Shown here piece by piece: positions 1-5,274 of a DNA stretch of 5,274 nt; positions within the stretch are counted from its first letter, which is position 1; every line of letters starts with the position of its first letter. The notes under the pieces were generated by a model. The model had not been told where the DNA came from. It was given only the letters and a program-made list of their open reading frames with translations, and did no database searches. A program made the translations under genes and the position numbers. Origin of the DNA: an uncultured Flammeovirgaceae bacterium (lineage in GTDB: Bacteria; Bacteroidota; Bacteroidia; Cytophagales; Cyclobacteriaceae); assembly GCA_946480685.1 (NCBI GenBank), contig CAMLLI010000385.1, forward strand, positions 1 through 5,274. Reading direction: 5' to 3'.

Positions 1-386
1 AAAACATGTTTACCGATATATATTTCGGTGGTCAGAATACATCCGGCTGTAATAATACTGCCGGCACCTATAGTTATTGACGTGGGGTCCTGCAGAATTA
101 CGGATGGATGGATTAACTTCGGAAAGTATACGGAATACTTCAACAATTGTTCCTCCAGTCGTTGCTTGACCAACGGGCTGCCTACCGCAAGAATGACATT
201 AACAGTTGACGTCATGGCCTGTATAACTGGCAGTCCGCCCATCACCCTCAGTCCTTTTACCTCTGTACCTGCCTGCACGTTGTCATCAATGAAACCAATC
301 GGCTGCCACTCTGGTAATGCGTTAATCATCGTTAGCACTTCACGGCCCAATCCACCAGCACCATATATAATGATTTCTTTTTTCAT
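1..386 (-). CDS. PglD/NeuD-like sugar acetyltransferase (second copy), 3' end cut by window
   Basis: The first 128 residues are visible, read from an ATG at 386-384; the gene continues past the left edge. Residues 5-17 (IIIYGAGGLGREV) form the glycine-rich start of the small Rossmann-like domain of the PglD/NeuD family, followed by GFIDD (31-35). AVGSPLVKQRL (67-77) and IHPSV (92-96) follow, and from about residue 100 a left-handed beta-helix of hexapeptide repeats begins (ITIGAGSIITAGCIL). The family transfers an acyl group, usually acetyl from acetyl-CoA, to an amino or hydroxyl group of a nucleotide-activated sugar in the cytoplasm. The catalytic histidine region lies beyond the window, so activity cannot be judged. 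The start overlaps the stop of the preceding gene as ATGA, indicating translational coupling. It is clearly related in layout to the preceding gene but diverged, so it probably acts on another substrate. The family is secure; substrate and exact acyl group are not. Confidence 0.87.
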   Translation of the reverse strand, partial: MKKEIIIYGAGGLGREVLTMINALPEWQPIGFIDDNVQAGTEVKGLRVMGGLPVIQAMTSTVNVILAVGSPLVKQRLEEQLLKYSVYFPKLIHPSVILQDPTSITIGAGSIITAGCILTTEIYIGKHV

Positions 387-997
387 GGTTTGTCGTACCG
401 GATGATGCGCCCGGGATTACCCACTACCACAGCGTAATCAGGTACATCCTGAATTACTACAGCCCCTGCTCCTACCGTAGTCCAGGCGCCAACACGTTTG
501 CCTGGAATTACAACAGCGCCTGCGCCTATAAACGATCCTTCTCCTATACTTACGCAACCGCACAGAATTGCACCCGGTGCTATATGAACGAAATCTCCTA
601 TAACACAATCATGGTCGATGGTAGCACCAGTATTGACGATGATATGGTTTCCCAACTTACATTGAGCCTGTACAATTGAACCTTGTAAAAGCATATTACC
701 TGTTCCCAATGTAGCGAAGGAAGAAAATACAGCAGAAGGGTGAATGACATTTGTAAATGCATGCTTCGTTAATAAAGCTGCCCGCTGTCTCACAACATTA
801 TTCCCAATAGCAACAACAGCTTTTGATTCTGGTTCAAACTCCGGATCATACACACCTCGTTGAGGCACACCAAACAAATCACCGGAGTACTTAGGGTCAA
901 AAATAGCAGCAACCTCATGGCCGAGTGTCAGTAAACTGTCCAACACAACCCGGGCATGTTCACCTCCACCTTGTAAAATGATCTTATGTGTTTCCAC
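383..997 (-). CDS. PglD-like hexapeptide-repeat sugar N-acetyltransferase
   Basis: A complete 204-residue protein, the usual size for PglD-type enzymes. These use acetyl-CoA to N-acetylate the 4-amino group of a UDP-4-amino-4,6-dideoxy-sugar, the last step to UDP-diacetylbacillosamine or similar sugars. The N-terminal sugar-nucleotide domain opens with LQGGGEHARVVLD (8-20). IHPSAV (85-90) leads into a left-handed beta-helix with many I/V-G hexapeptide turns to about residue 185, ending with VVGNPGRIIR (191-200). The catalytic region is visible: H129-D130 in GATIDHDCVIG matches the His-acid pair of PglD, and H138 in FVHIAPGA matches the second conserved histidine. The start is a GTG (997-995), with no usable ATG before residue 102; a GGAG sits 7 bases upstream. 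It overlaps the end of the phosphoglycosyl transferase gene by 14 bases. That neighbour argues for supplying the first, lipid-linked sugar of the repeat unit. The acceptor sugar is inferred. Confidence 0.9.
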   Translation of the reverse strand: METHKIILQGGGEHARVVLDSLLTLGHEVAAIFDPKYSGDLFGVPQRGVYDPEFEPESKAVVAIGNNVVRQRAALLTKHAFTNVIHPSAVFSSFATLGTGNMLLQGSIVQAQCKLGNHIIVNTGATIDHDCVIGDFVHIAPGAILCGCVSIGEGSFIGAGAVVIPGKRVGAWTTVGAGAVVIQDVPDYAVVVGNPGRIIRYDKP

Positions 998-1589
998 GAA
1001 ATTTCTCCATTGTTACTGAAGTGCCACTGCTGACACCCTCAGCTTTAAATACTTTTACAACCGTCAAAAATAAGATTTTAATATCTAACGCAAAGGATAT
1101 GTTGTCAACATACCAGACATCATAGGCGAAACGCTCCGGCCAATCAAGTGTGTTACGGCCATTTACCTGCGCCCATCCTGTAATACCCGGTTTAACTTCG
1201 TGACGTCTTCGTTGCTGTTCGTTATAGAGCGGAAGATATTCCACCAGCAATGGGCGCGGTCCTACAATGGACATATCTCCTTTCAGGACATTAATCATCT
1301 GTGGCAGTTCATCCAGTGAGGTTTTCCGTACAAATTTACCGATGGCTGTCAGGCGTTTGTCATCGGGCAACAAGTTACCTTCAGCATCCCGTTCATCGGT
1401 CATTGTTTTAAATTTAAACACACGGAATATTTTGCCATCCTTTCCGGGACGCTCCTGCAGAAACCATATATTTCCTTTGTTGGCAAACCATAGCAGTATA
1501 ATGGACAACACCAGCAAAGGTGAAGCAACAATCAACACTACAAATGCAGTGGCTCTGTCGAAAAAAGGTTTTACAATTGATGCGTACAC
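984..1589 (-). CDS. PglC-like undecaprenyl-phosphate sugar phosphotransferase (initiating enzyme)
   Basis: A short, 201-residue monotopic phosphoglycosyl transferase (bacterial sugar transferase family). It moves a sugar-1-phosphate from a UDP-sugar to undecaprenyl phosphate at the inner face of the cytoplasmic membrane and so begins the glycan. The N-terminal re-entrant hydrophobic helix (about 14-34) carries the helix-breaking Ser23-Pro24. FKFKTM (58-63), the catalytic pair D93-E94 in TSLDELPQ, GPRP (110-113) and PGITGWAQVNGRN (134-146) are all intact. I chose the GTG at 1589-1587, giving N-terminus VYASIVKPFFD, because family members typically begin MY-x-x-x-K-R-x-FD. This start also places Ser-Pro at 23-24 and Asp-Glu at 93-94, the numbering known for Campylobacter PglC. 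A TTG at 1610 would add seven residues (208 in total). No ATG occurs before the methionine in FKFKTM. The adjacent PglD-like gene suggests a bacillosamine-type or related N-acetylated sugar substrate. The family is firm; the substrate is inferred. Confidence 0.94.
   Translation of the reverse strand: MYASIVKPFFDRATAFVVLIVASPLLVLSIILLWFANKGNIWFLQERPGKDGKIFRVFKFKTMTDERDAEGNLLPDDKRLTAIGKFVRKTSLDELPQMINVLKGDMSIVGPRPLLVEYLPLYNEQQRRRHEVKPGITGWAQVNGRNTLDWPERFAYDVWYVDNISFALDIKILFLTVVKVFKAEGVSSGTSVTMEKFRGNT
1005..1008 (-). promoter_or_regulatory. Shine-Dalgarno-like GGAG before the GTG start of the PglD-like gene
   Basis: Read on the minus strand, GGAG lies 7 bases before the GTG at 997-995 and inside the end of the phosphoglycosyl transferase gene. 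It is the only well-placed Shine-Dalgarno-like motif before an internal gene start here. It supports the GTG start and suggests re-initiation or coupled translation. A four-base match can arise by chance, and it is also constrained by the overlapping codons. Confidence 0.4.
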
Positions 1590-1644
1590 GCCTGAAACTT
1601 TATTTGACAAAGATACATGAAGCTATATAGGTGGAGCTCTATAA
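1590..1644 (-). other. Longest intergenic gap of the operon (55 bp), no clear regulatory site
   Basis: This lies between the glycosyltransferase stop and the chosen GTG of the phosphoglycosyl transferase; it is 34 bp if the alternative TTG at 1610 is used. It contains a GAGCTC palindrome and, on the minus strand, TATCTTTG at 1615-1608, which fits the Bacteroidota -7 pattern TAnnTTTG. No matching -33 element is visible, and the same pattern occurs several times inside genes of this window, so I do not call a promoter. No hairpin followed by a T-run is seen, so transcription probably reads through. Confidence 0.4.
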
Positions 1645-2805
1645 TTACGACCGTTGCAATCTATATTCGTTCAACAATTCTTTCCATACAAACTGCTGAT
1701 CGAAATTCGCTACAATATAATTTCTGGCTGCATCAGCATATGACTTGCGTATGGATGTATTCTCGAGCAGTTTAATCATGGCTTGATATACTGCTTCTGC
1801 GTTCTTCACTGGAACAACAATGCCCGTTTGTTCGTGCTGAATAATTTCGTTACATCCGTTGATGTTCGACACGATACACGGCACGCTAAGACAACATGCC
1901 TGCATAACTACATTGGGGAAGCCTTCGCGATAGCTTGGAAAAACAAATATATCAGAAGCTGCAATCCAGGGCTTAACGTCCGATTGAAATCCAGCGAGAA
2001 TTACATTCTTACTTTCATGCAGGAATTTATAGTCTGCTTCATGAAGCGGATCCAGCTCCTGCTCAAACGGACCGATCAAAAGTAAATATACCTTTGCTCC
2101 GCCTTGCAACGCAGGCAATCTTTTAAAAGCATGAACAAGTTCACCTATACCTTTGTCTTTTACAATTCTTCCGACAAACGAGAATACAACGTCTTCCGAA
2201 TTTATTCCATAGCGTCCGCGTATGTCACTTGCTTGTTTTTCGATTTCAGCAGAGCGCTTGAATAAACTCGTATCAATACCGTTACTACTCCCCTTTCCGA
2301 TGATCTTTAGTTTGACATTGCTCACACCTAACGATTGTGTCATATAGTCTTTTAGTCCGACCGAATTTGGATATACACCGGTTGCGCAGAAGTATGTGAT
2401 TTTCTCGGTTACTACGAGTATAAATCGTTTCAATCCGTTTGCTTCCACCAAGGGTAAACCAGCGACAGTGTGCATGCGCACCGGCACGCGACAAAGCCAT
2501 GCTGCGAGCATTCCGATCAGTCCGGCTTTTGGTGTGTGTGTATGAACTATATGCGGACGAATCGATCGCATAATTCGCATCATTTTCCAAAGGCAGATAA
2601 GGTCTTGTATGGGTGTGATCTTTCTTGTTAATGGCACTTCGATGTGCTCAACACCTTCCTTTTGTACTTCCGGTACTTCCTTACCAGCAGCGCTCATGGT
2701 ATATACTTCGAAGCCCTGCTCGCGCATGAAACGAAATTGTCCCTTTAGCAAAAGGTGCAATGAGATCGGTACAGTAGTGATACGCAGTAATCTAGTTTTT
2801 TCCAT
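1645..2805 (-). CDS. GT4-family glycosyltransferase
   Basis: A complete 386-residue GT-B fold, retaining glycosyltransferase of family GT4. It is expected to add one sugar from a nucleotide donor to the lipid-linked oligosaccharide on the cytoplasmic face of the membrane. The N-terminal acceptor domain has HTHTPKAGLIGMLAA (88-102) and HTVAGLP (112-118). The linker has GKGSSNGID (170-178), a signature seen in many capsule GT4 enzymes. The donor domain has FVGRIVKDKGI (210-220), with the R and K expected to contact the donor phosphates, then FPSYREGFPNVVMQA (289-303). In the usual E-x7-E donor motif the first Glu is E294, but the second position is Gln302. Gln may be a subfamily feature rather than a defect, as the surroundings are intact. 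The ATG start lies inside the end of the deacetylase gene (14-base overlap), which suggests coupling. Donor sugar and linkage cannot be read from the sequence. Confidence 0.93.
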   Translation of the reverse strand: MEKTRLLRITTVPISLHLLLKGQFRFMREQGFEVYTMSAAGKEVPEVQKEGVEHIEVPLTRKITPIQDLICLWKMMRIMRSIRPHIVHTHTPKAGLIGMLAAWLCRVPVRMHTVAGLPLVEANGLKRFILVVTEKITYFCATGVYPNSVGLKDYMTQSLGVSNVKLKIIGKGSSNGIDTSLFKRSAEIEKQASDIRGRYGINSEDVVFSFVGRIVKDKGIGELVHAFKRLPALQGGAKVYLLLIGPFEQELDPLHEADYKFLHESKNVILAGFQSDVKPWIAASDIFVFPSYREGFPNVVMQACCLSVPCIVSNINGCNEIIQHEQTGIVVPVKNAEAVYQAMIKLLENTSIRKSYADAARNYIVANFDQQFVWKELLNEYRLQRS

Positions 2806-3790
2806 GGAGTTGATAGATACGATCTGCTGTTTCCCCCATCGTTAAACTTTCCATATTGTAACGGCTTCGGCAAAAATCATAGTGCTCCAGAATCTGATGT
2901 AGTCCCGCTATACTTTGCTCTGGAAAACTTCCGAAGTTGTGCGGATGCCACCATAAATGGTATACTTCTCTCCGCTTGGCTGCACGTTCCAGTTCGCTCT
3001 TGATCCTGTTAATCTTCATTGCATTCAGAAAATATTCCGAAGGGCGATACGGCCTTAATAACCTGCTGGCAGGTAAACACAACGGAAGGCCTGTACGCAC
3101 TTCTACTGTGTCCAACGTATAAGTATTTTTCTTTCCTATAGGTATATATGCATCAGCACCACGATTGAGGCGCTTCAACATCGATTCGTTTTGAGTACTG
3201 CGAATATTCCAGAACCAGTCGCGAGGATTATCACGCACCGTTATAAAGCCTTCTTCATAACACGCGCGAAGGTAATCTTCATTGAACTGATTTCGCGGAA
3301 AGACTAACGATCTTAATTTTTTACCATACAATGCTGCTGACTGTTGTGCTGCACGAAGATCAGCACGAAATTGTTCAACGGTCTGTCCTGCTTCATTGCA
3401 GTAATAATGAGCGAAAGTATGTGAGCCAAGCTCCTGGTACTCCGTATTCAAAATAACCTTGACCAATGACGCTGCATAATGGAATGGATCTTCTTGTTCG
3501 TCTTTACCTATACCATACTTGTCTATGAAATTATAGGCCGACAATTGCAAATCCGTATACGTTGGTTTCTGTGATGGTATAGCATTTCGCAGAGACTCGT
3601 TGTTATTATGAAACAACATCCCTACACTTGCCCATGTAACGTGCACTTCGTGTTTCTCAAACAACGAAAGCATCTGCGGAATAACCTTACGGGTATTAAA
3701 AAAATACTGCTGATACTGCGGCAAACTCCACTTCTCAAAGCCTCCCCAATGGAGTTCAAAGTCCAGTGATATAGTAAAAATTCCCTTCAT
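2792..3790 (-). CDS. Polysaccharide deacetylase-fold protein, cytoplasmic
   Basis: A complete protein of 332 residues from the ATG at 3790-3788. The frame stays open upstream to a GTG at 3853, but those 21 extra residues lie within the preceding gene, and MKGIFTISLDFELHWG is a natural family N-terminus placed 5 bases after that gene's stop. Motifs fit a divergent carbohydrate esterase 4/polysaccharide deacetylase barrel: D10 and E12 with H14 in SLDFELHWG (in place of the classic TFDDG), the metal-ligand pair H124 and H128 in GSHTFAH, PRNQ (165-168) in the RxPxG position, and WWHPHNFG (280-287) near the C-terminus, in the LxxH position. The family removes N- or O-acetyl groups from sugars using a divalent metal. 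There is no signal peptide or membrane helix, so it probably acts in the cytoplasm, for instance on a lipid-linked intermediate. The fold is well supported. Deacetylase activity and the target are inferred, given the altered first motif. Confidence 0.86.
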   Translation of the reverse strand: MKGIFTISLDFELHWGGFEKWSLPQYQQYFFNTRKVIPQMLSLFEKHEVHVTWASVGMLFHNNNESLRNAIPSQKPTYTDLQLSAYNFIDKYGIGKDEQEDPFHYAASLVKVILNTEYQELGSHTFAHYYCNEAGQTVEQFRADLRAAQQSAALYGKKLRSLVFPRNQFNEDYLRACYEEGFITVRDNPRDWFWNIRSTQNESMLKRLNRGADAYIPIGKKNTYTLDTVEVRTGLPLCLPASRLLRPYRPSEYFLNAMKINRIKSELERAAKRREVYHLWWHPHNFGSFPEQSIAGLHQILEHYDFCRSRYNMESLTMGETADRIYQLHGKN

Positions 3791-3795
3791 AAAAG

Positions 3796-4998
3796 TTAGA
3801 CCTTTGCTGGTGGCATTGTTGAAATACGTTTTCGAATTTGTTGTGCTCGCCACACTTTCATTTTTTCTTCATCTAAAAAAGCAAGTATAATGAACATGAG
3901 TAGAATCATCACTTGACTTTTTTGACGCATGGCCAAGCCCAGGTTGCCGGAGATTTGTGCCAATGCAATACTGACTGTCAAAAAACTGAGGAGTGCACTC
4001 TTGGATAAGAAATTACCGCGGAATAAAAACTTGAGTCCTTGAATGTTAAATAATAATTTTAAGGTTATCAAGAGATAGAATACGTTCTCAAAGGACACAA
4101 ATAGTCCCAATGCCCCTGGTGCATCAACAAACAACGGTCTGTATAAAAAAGTAAAGACCTGAAAAGGCAAACTATAGCTTGTTATATCAACACCAGATGT
4201 CGCTTTAGTCAATTCACTGGCTCGATGAGACAAATCCAATCCTTGACTTACAAATTCATTTTCGCTGATGCCGACCAATGCCAAAACATCACGGTAAATG
4301 AAGAAAAAAGCCACCGAACAACCTGCGAGAAACATTAGTCTCCAAGTAAGGGAGATTCCTTTCGTTGAAAAAAAGAAACCAATTGCGCTGGACACTAACA
4401 TGACGAGCATGATGTGAGGTCGAACGTGATAAATAATTAGTCCTCCAATAAGTACTGCCAAAATTCTTCTGCGAACATTGCTGATCCCGAAAAAAAACAG
4501 CCCAATGCCAAGAAATATTATAGAACCCTTTCCGAACGATGAAGACCAAAAATGCAGGTTAGGCAGAAAAAAAGTTATCGTCAACAAATCATAGCCGAAA
4601 AAGAGATGCTTAAATTTTATATTCTCTTTGAAGAAAACATAAAAGTATACAAAGCCCAAGAAACCAAAGAAAGAGAAAAGGGCCATAATTCCCTCGTAAG
4701 AAAAACCTAAGTGTCTTATAAACGGATATCCTACGAATTCAATAAATGGCGTACTTGTTCCATAAAAATCCATCCAAGTGGGACCACGATACCCTATAAT
4801 AACTTTCTCGTAGTAAAATTTAGAATCGGAGGGATTAAACAATACATACCCGTAGTACGCAAGTGATAAAAATATGTGATAGAAAAAGAGATTCTTAAGA
4901 AGCCCTGAGTCAATAAAAGGATACTTCCTTTTTAATTGATCAATGATAAAAAAGGAAAGCGCTCCAGTAACGATAATGACCAGTATTCCCCCTAGCAT
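3796..4998 (-). CDS. Multi-pass membrane protein, probable polysaccharide repeat-unit polymerase (Wzy-like)
   Basis: A complete 400-residue, strongly hydrophobic protein with about ten to eleven predicted membrane segments (roughly 3-20, 35-54, 102-123, 131-147, 157-173, 177-191, 195-211, 219-236, 302-317, 335-351 and 361-375). A large hydrophilic stretch at about 237-278 resembles the long periplasmic loop of Wzy polymerases. HFWSSSFGKGS (149-159), HVRPH (191-195) and the C-terminal GNLGLAMRQKSQVM (351-364) recall conserved polar spots of Wzy/EpsG-like proteins in Bacteroidota loci, where Arg residues are thought to bind the glycan. Such enzymes join flipped undecaprenyl-diphosphate repeat units in the outer leaflet of the inner membrane. 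The gene starts 2 bases after the preceding stop and ends 5 bases before the deacetylase. It looks more AT-rich than its neighbours, as wzy genes often are. Wzy proteins share little sequence, so a flippase or an unrelated membrane protein is not excluded, though the loop pattern argues against Wzx. Confidence 0.72.
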   Translation of the reverse strand: MLGGILVIIVTGALSFFIIDQLKRKYPFIDSGLLKNLFFYHIFLSLAYYGYVLFNPSDSKFYYEKVIIGYRGPTWMDFYGTSTPFIEFVGYPFIRHLGFSYEGIMALFSFFGFLGFVYFYVFFKENIKFKHLFFGYDLLTITFFLPNLHFWSSSFGKGSIIFLGIGLFFFGISNVRRRILAVLIGGLIIYHVRPHIMLVMLVSSAIGFFFSTKGISLTWRLMFLAGCSVAFFFIYRDVLALVGISENEFVSQGLDLSHRASELTKATSGVDITSYSLPFQVFTFLYRPLFVDAPGALGLFVSFENVFYLLITLKLLFNIQGLKFLFRGNFLSKSALLSFLTVSIALAQISGNLGLAMRQKSQVMILLMFIILAFLDEEKMKVWRAQQIRKRISTMPPAKV

Positions 4999-5000
4999 AC

Positions 5001-5274
5001 TTAAAACAATTCAAGATCCCCCACTGACGGATTCCACCTTCGAAACTGCAGATATGGTTCCAAATCTTCTCCTATACTTCGCACCGTTACCATTGGTCCT
5101 ATAGATTTATGCGAAAAAGCGAGTAGTCCACTCAATATACTTTTCTTCGTCACGTCCTCAATACTGACATAGTCGACTTTATGAAGTCGAATTTTCTCTT
5201 TCAATAAATTTCTCAATTCATGAGTATCGGCATTTGAGCGTTGAAATAAATCTGTAATACGCAGCTCTACTCCG
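5001..5274 (-). CDS. C-terminal fragment of an unrecognised protein, 5' end cut by window
   Basis: The frame is open from the right edge to a TAA at 5003-5001, giving 90 residues that begin GVELRITDLFQRSNADTHEL. A TTG at 5216 is an in-frame codon and not a convincing start, since the coding frame continues upstream of it to the edge. The fragment is soluble-looking. It has a charged stretch (KEKIRLHKVDYVSIEDVTKK, about 24-43), then LLAFSHKSIGPMVTVRS and a C-terminus ending EPYLQFRRWNPSVGDLELF. I do not recognise the family. The general look, with the end of a beta strand and an aromatic tail, could suit an acyltransferase-type or other enzyme domain, but this is a guess. Its stop is only 2 bases before the polymerase-like gene's ATG, so it belongs to the same operon and is probably involved in making or exporting the glycan. 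Confidence 0.72.
   Translation of the reverse strand, partial: GVELRITDLFQRSNADTHELRNLLKEKIRLHKVDYVSIEDVTKKSILSGLLAFSHKSIGPMVTVRSIGEDLEPYLQFRRWNPSVGDLELF

Noticed and set aside
28..405. Open frame of 125 codons on the plus strand
   Set aside because: It lies opposite a clear PglD/NeuD-like coding sequence on the minus strand and its translation shows no recognisable motif. It is an antisense shadow.
1608..1615. Bacteroidota-type -7 promoter element TATCTTTG before the phosphoglycosyl transferase
   Set aside because: There is no -33 TTTG at a suitable distance. The six-base pattern also occurs within genes on the same strand (for example near 1331-1338, 1945 and 2078), as expected by chance.
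1267..1620. Open frame on the plus strand opposite the phosphoglycosyl transferase
   Set aside because: The minus strand carries intact catalytic motifs here and the plus-strand translation resembles no protein family. The same applies to the plus-strand frames at 1783-2085, 2609-2845 and 2937-3122, and to the minus-strand frames at 2285-2590 and 4289-4549 nested in another phase.
1611..1644. Possible terminator in the 34-55 bp gap
   Set aside because: Only a short GAGCTC palindrome is present, without a stable stem or a following T-run. The genes on both sides belong to one pathway.
3791..3853. N-terminal extension of the deacetylase from a GTG at 3853
   Set aside because: The extra 21 residues lie wholly inside the polymerase-like gene and lack any family character. 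The ATG at 3790 directly precedes the first barrel strand and lies 5 bases past the upstream stop.
1..5274. Defence system, CRISPR array, mobile element or RNA gene
   Set aside because: No spaced repeats, terminal inverted repeats, transposase motifs, tRNA-like cloverleaf or nuclease/toxin motifs are visible. Every sizeable stretch is explained by glycan biosynthesis genes.

Overview
The window is an internal piece of a bacterial surface-polysaccharide (capsule, exopolysaccharide or O-antigen type) biosynthesis cluster. All seven genes lie on the minus strand, so transcription runs from the right edge to the left edge. The outermost gene at each end is cut by the window. The proteins resemble families common in Bacteroidota polysaccharide loci: a GT4 glycosyltransferase, a short PglC-type phosphoglycosyl transferase followed by PglD-type acetyltransferases, and a deacetylase with an HWG motif. 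Five of the six internal gene starts have no clear Shine-Dalgarno sequence, which also fits that phylum. This assignment is inference; there is no rRNA or other taxonomic marker.

Layout in transcription order: (1) 5274-5001, the C-terminal 90 residues of an unrecognised protein; (2) 4998-3796, a multi-pass membrane protein that is probably the repeat-unit polymerase (Wzy-like); (3) 3790-2792, a polysaccharide-deacetylase-fold protein without a signal peptide; (4) 2805-1645, a GT4 glycosyltransferase; (5) 1589-984, a PglC-like phosphoglycosyl transferase that starts glycan assembly on undecaprenyl phosphate; (6) 997-383, a PglD-like hexapeptide-repeat acetyltransferase; (7) 386-1, the first 128 residues of a second PglD/NeuD-like acetyltransferase. 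Junctions are 2-bp and 5-bp gaps, a 14-bp overlap, a 55-bp gap (34 bp with an alternative start), a 14-bp overlap and a 4-bp ATGA overlap. This is a tightly packed, probably translationally coupled operon whose promoter and terminator lie outside the window.

Likely joint role: an acetyltransferase finishes a UDP-linked amino-sugar (bacillosamine-like or a related N-acylated 6-deoxy sugar). The PglC-like enzyme loads its sugar phosphate onto the lipid carrier. The GT4 enzyme adds a further sugar, the deacetylase may trim an N-acetyl group, and the membrane protein polymerises flipped repeat units. No flippase, sugar dehydratase or aminotransferase is visible; these would be expected in the flanks.

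I see no tRNA, rRNA, CRISPR array, insertion sequence or clear terminator. No stretch over 300 bases is without a gene. I found no evidence of an undescribed system. The points most worth checking are the tandem acetyltransferase pair, the cytoplasmic deacetylase with an atypical first motif, and the unidentified fragment at the right edge.
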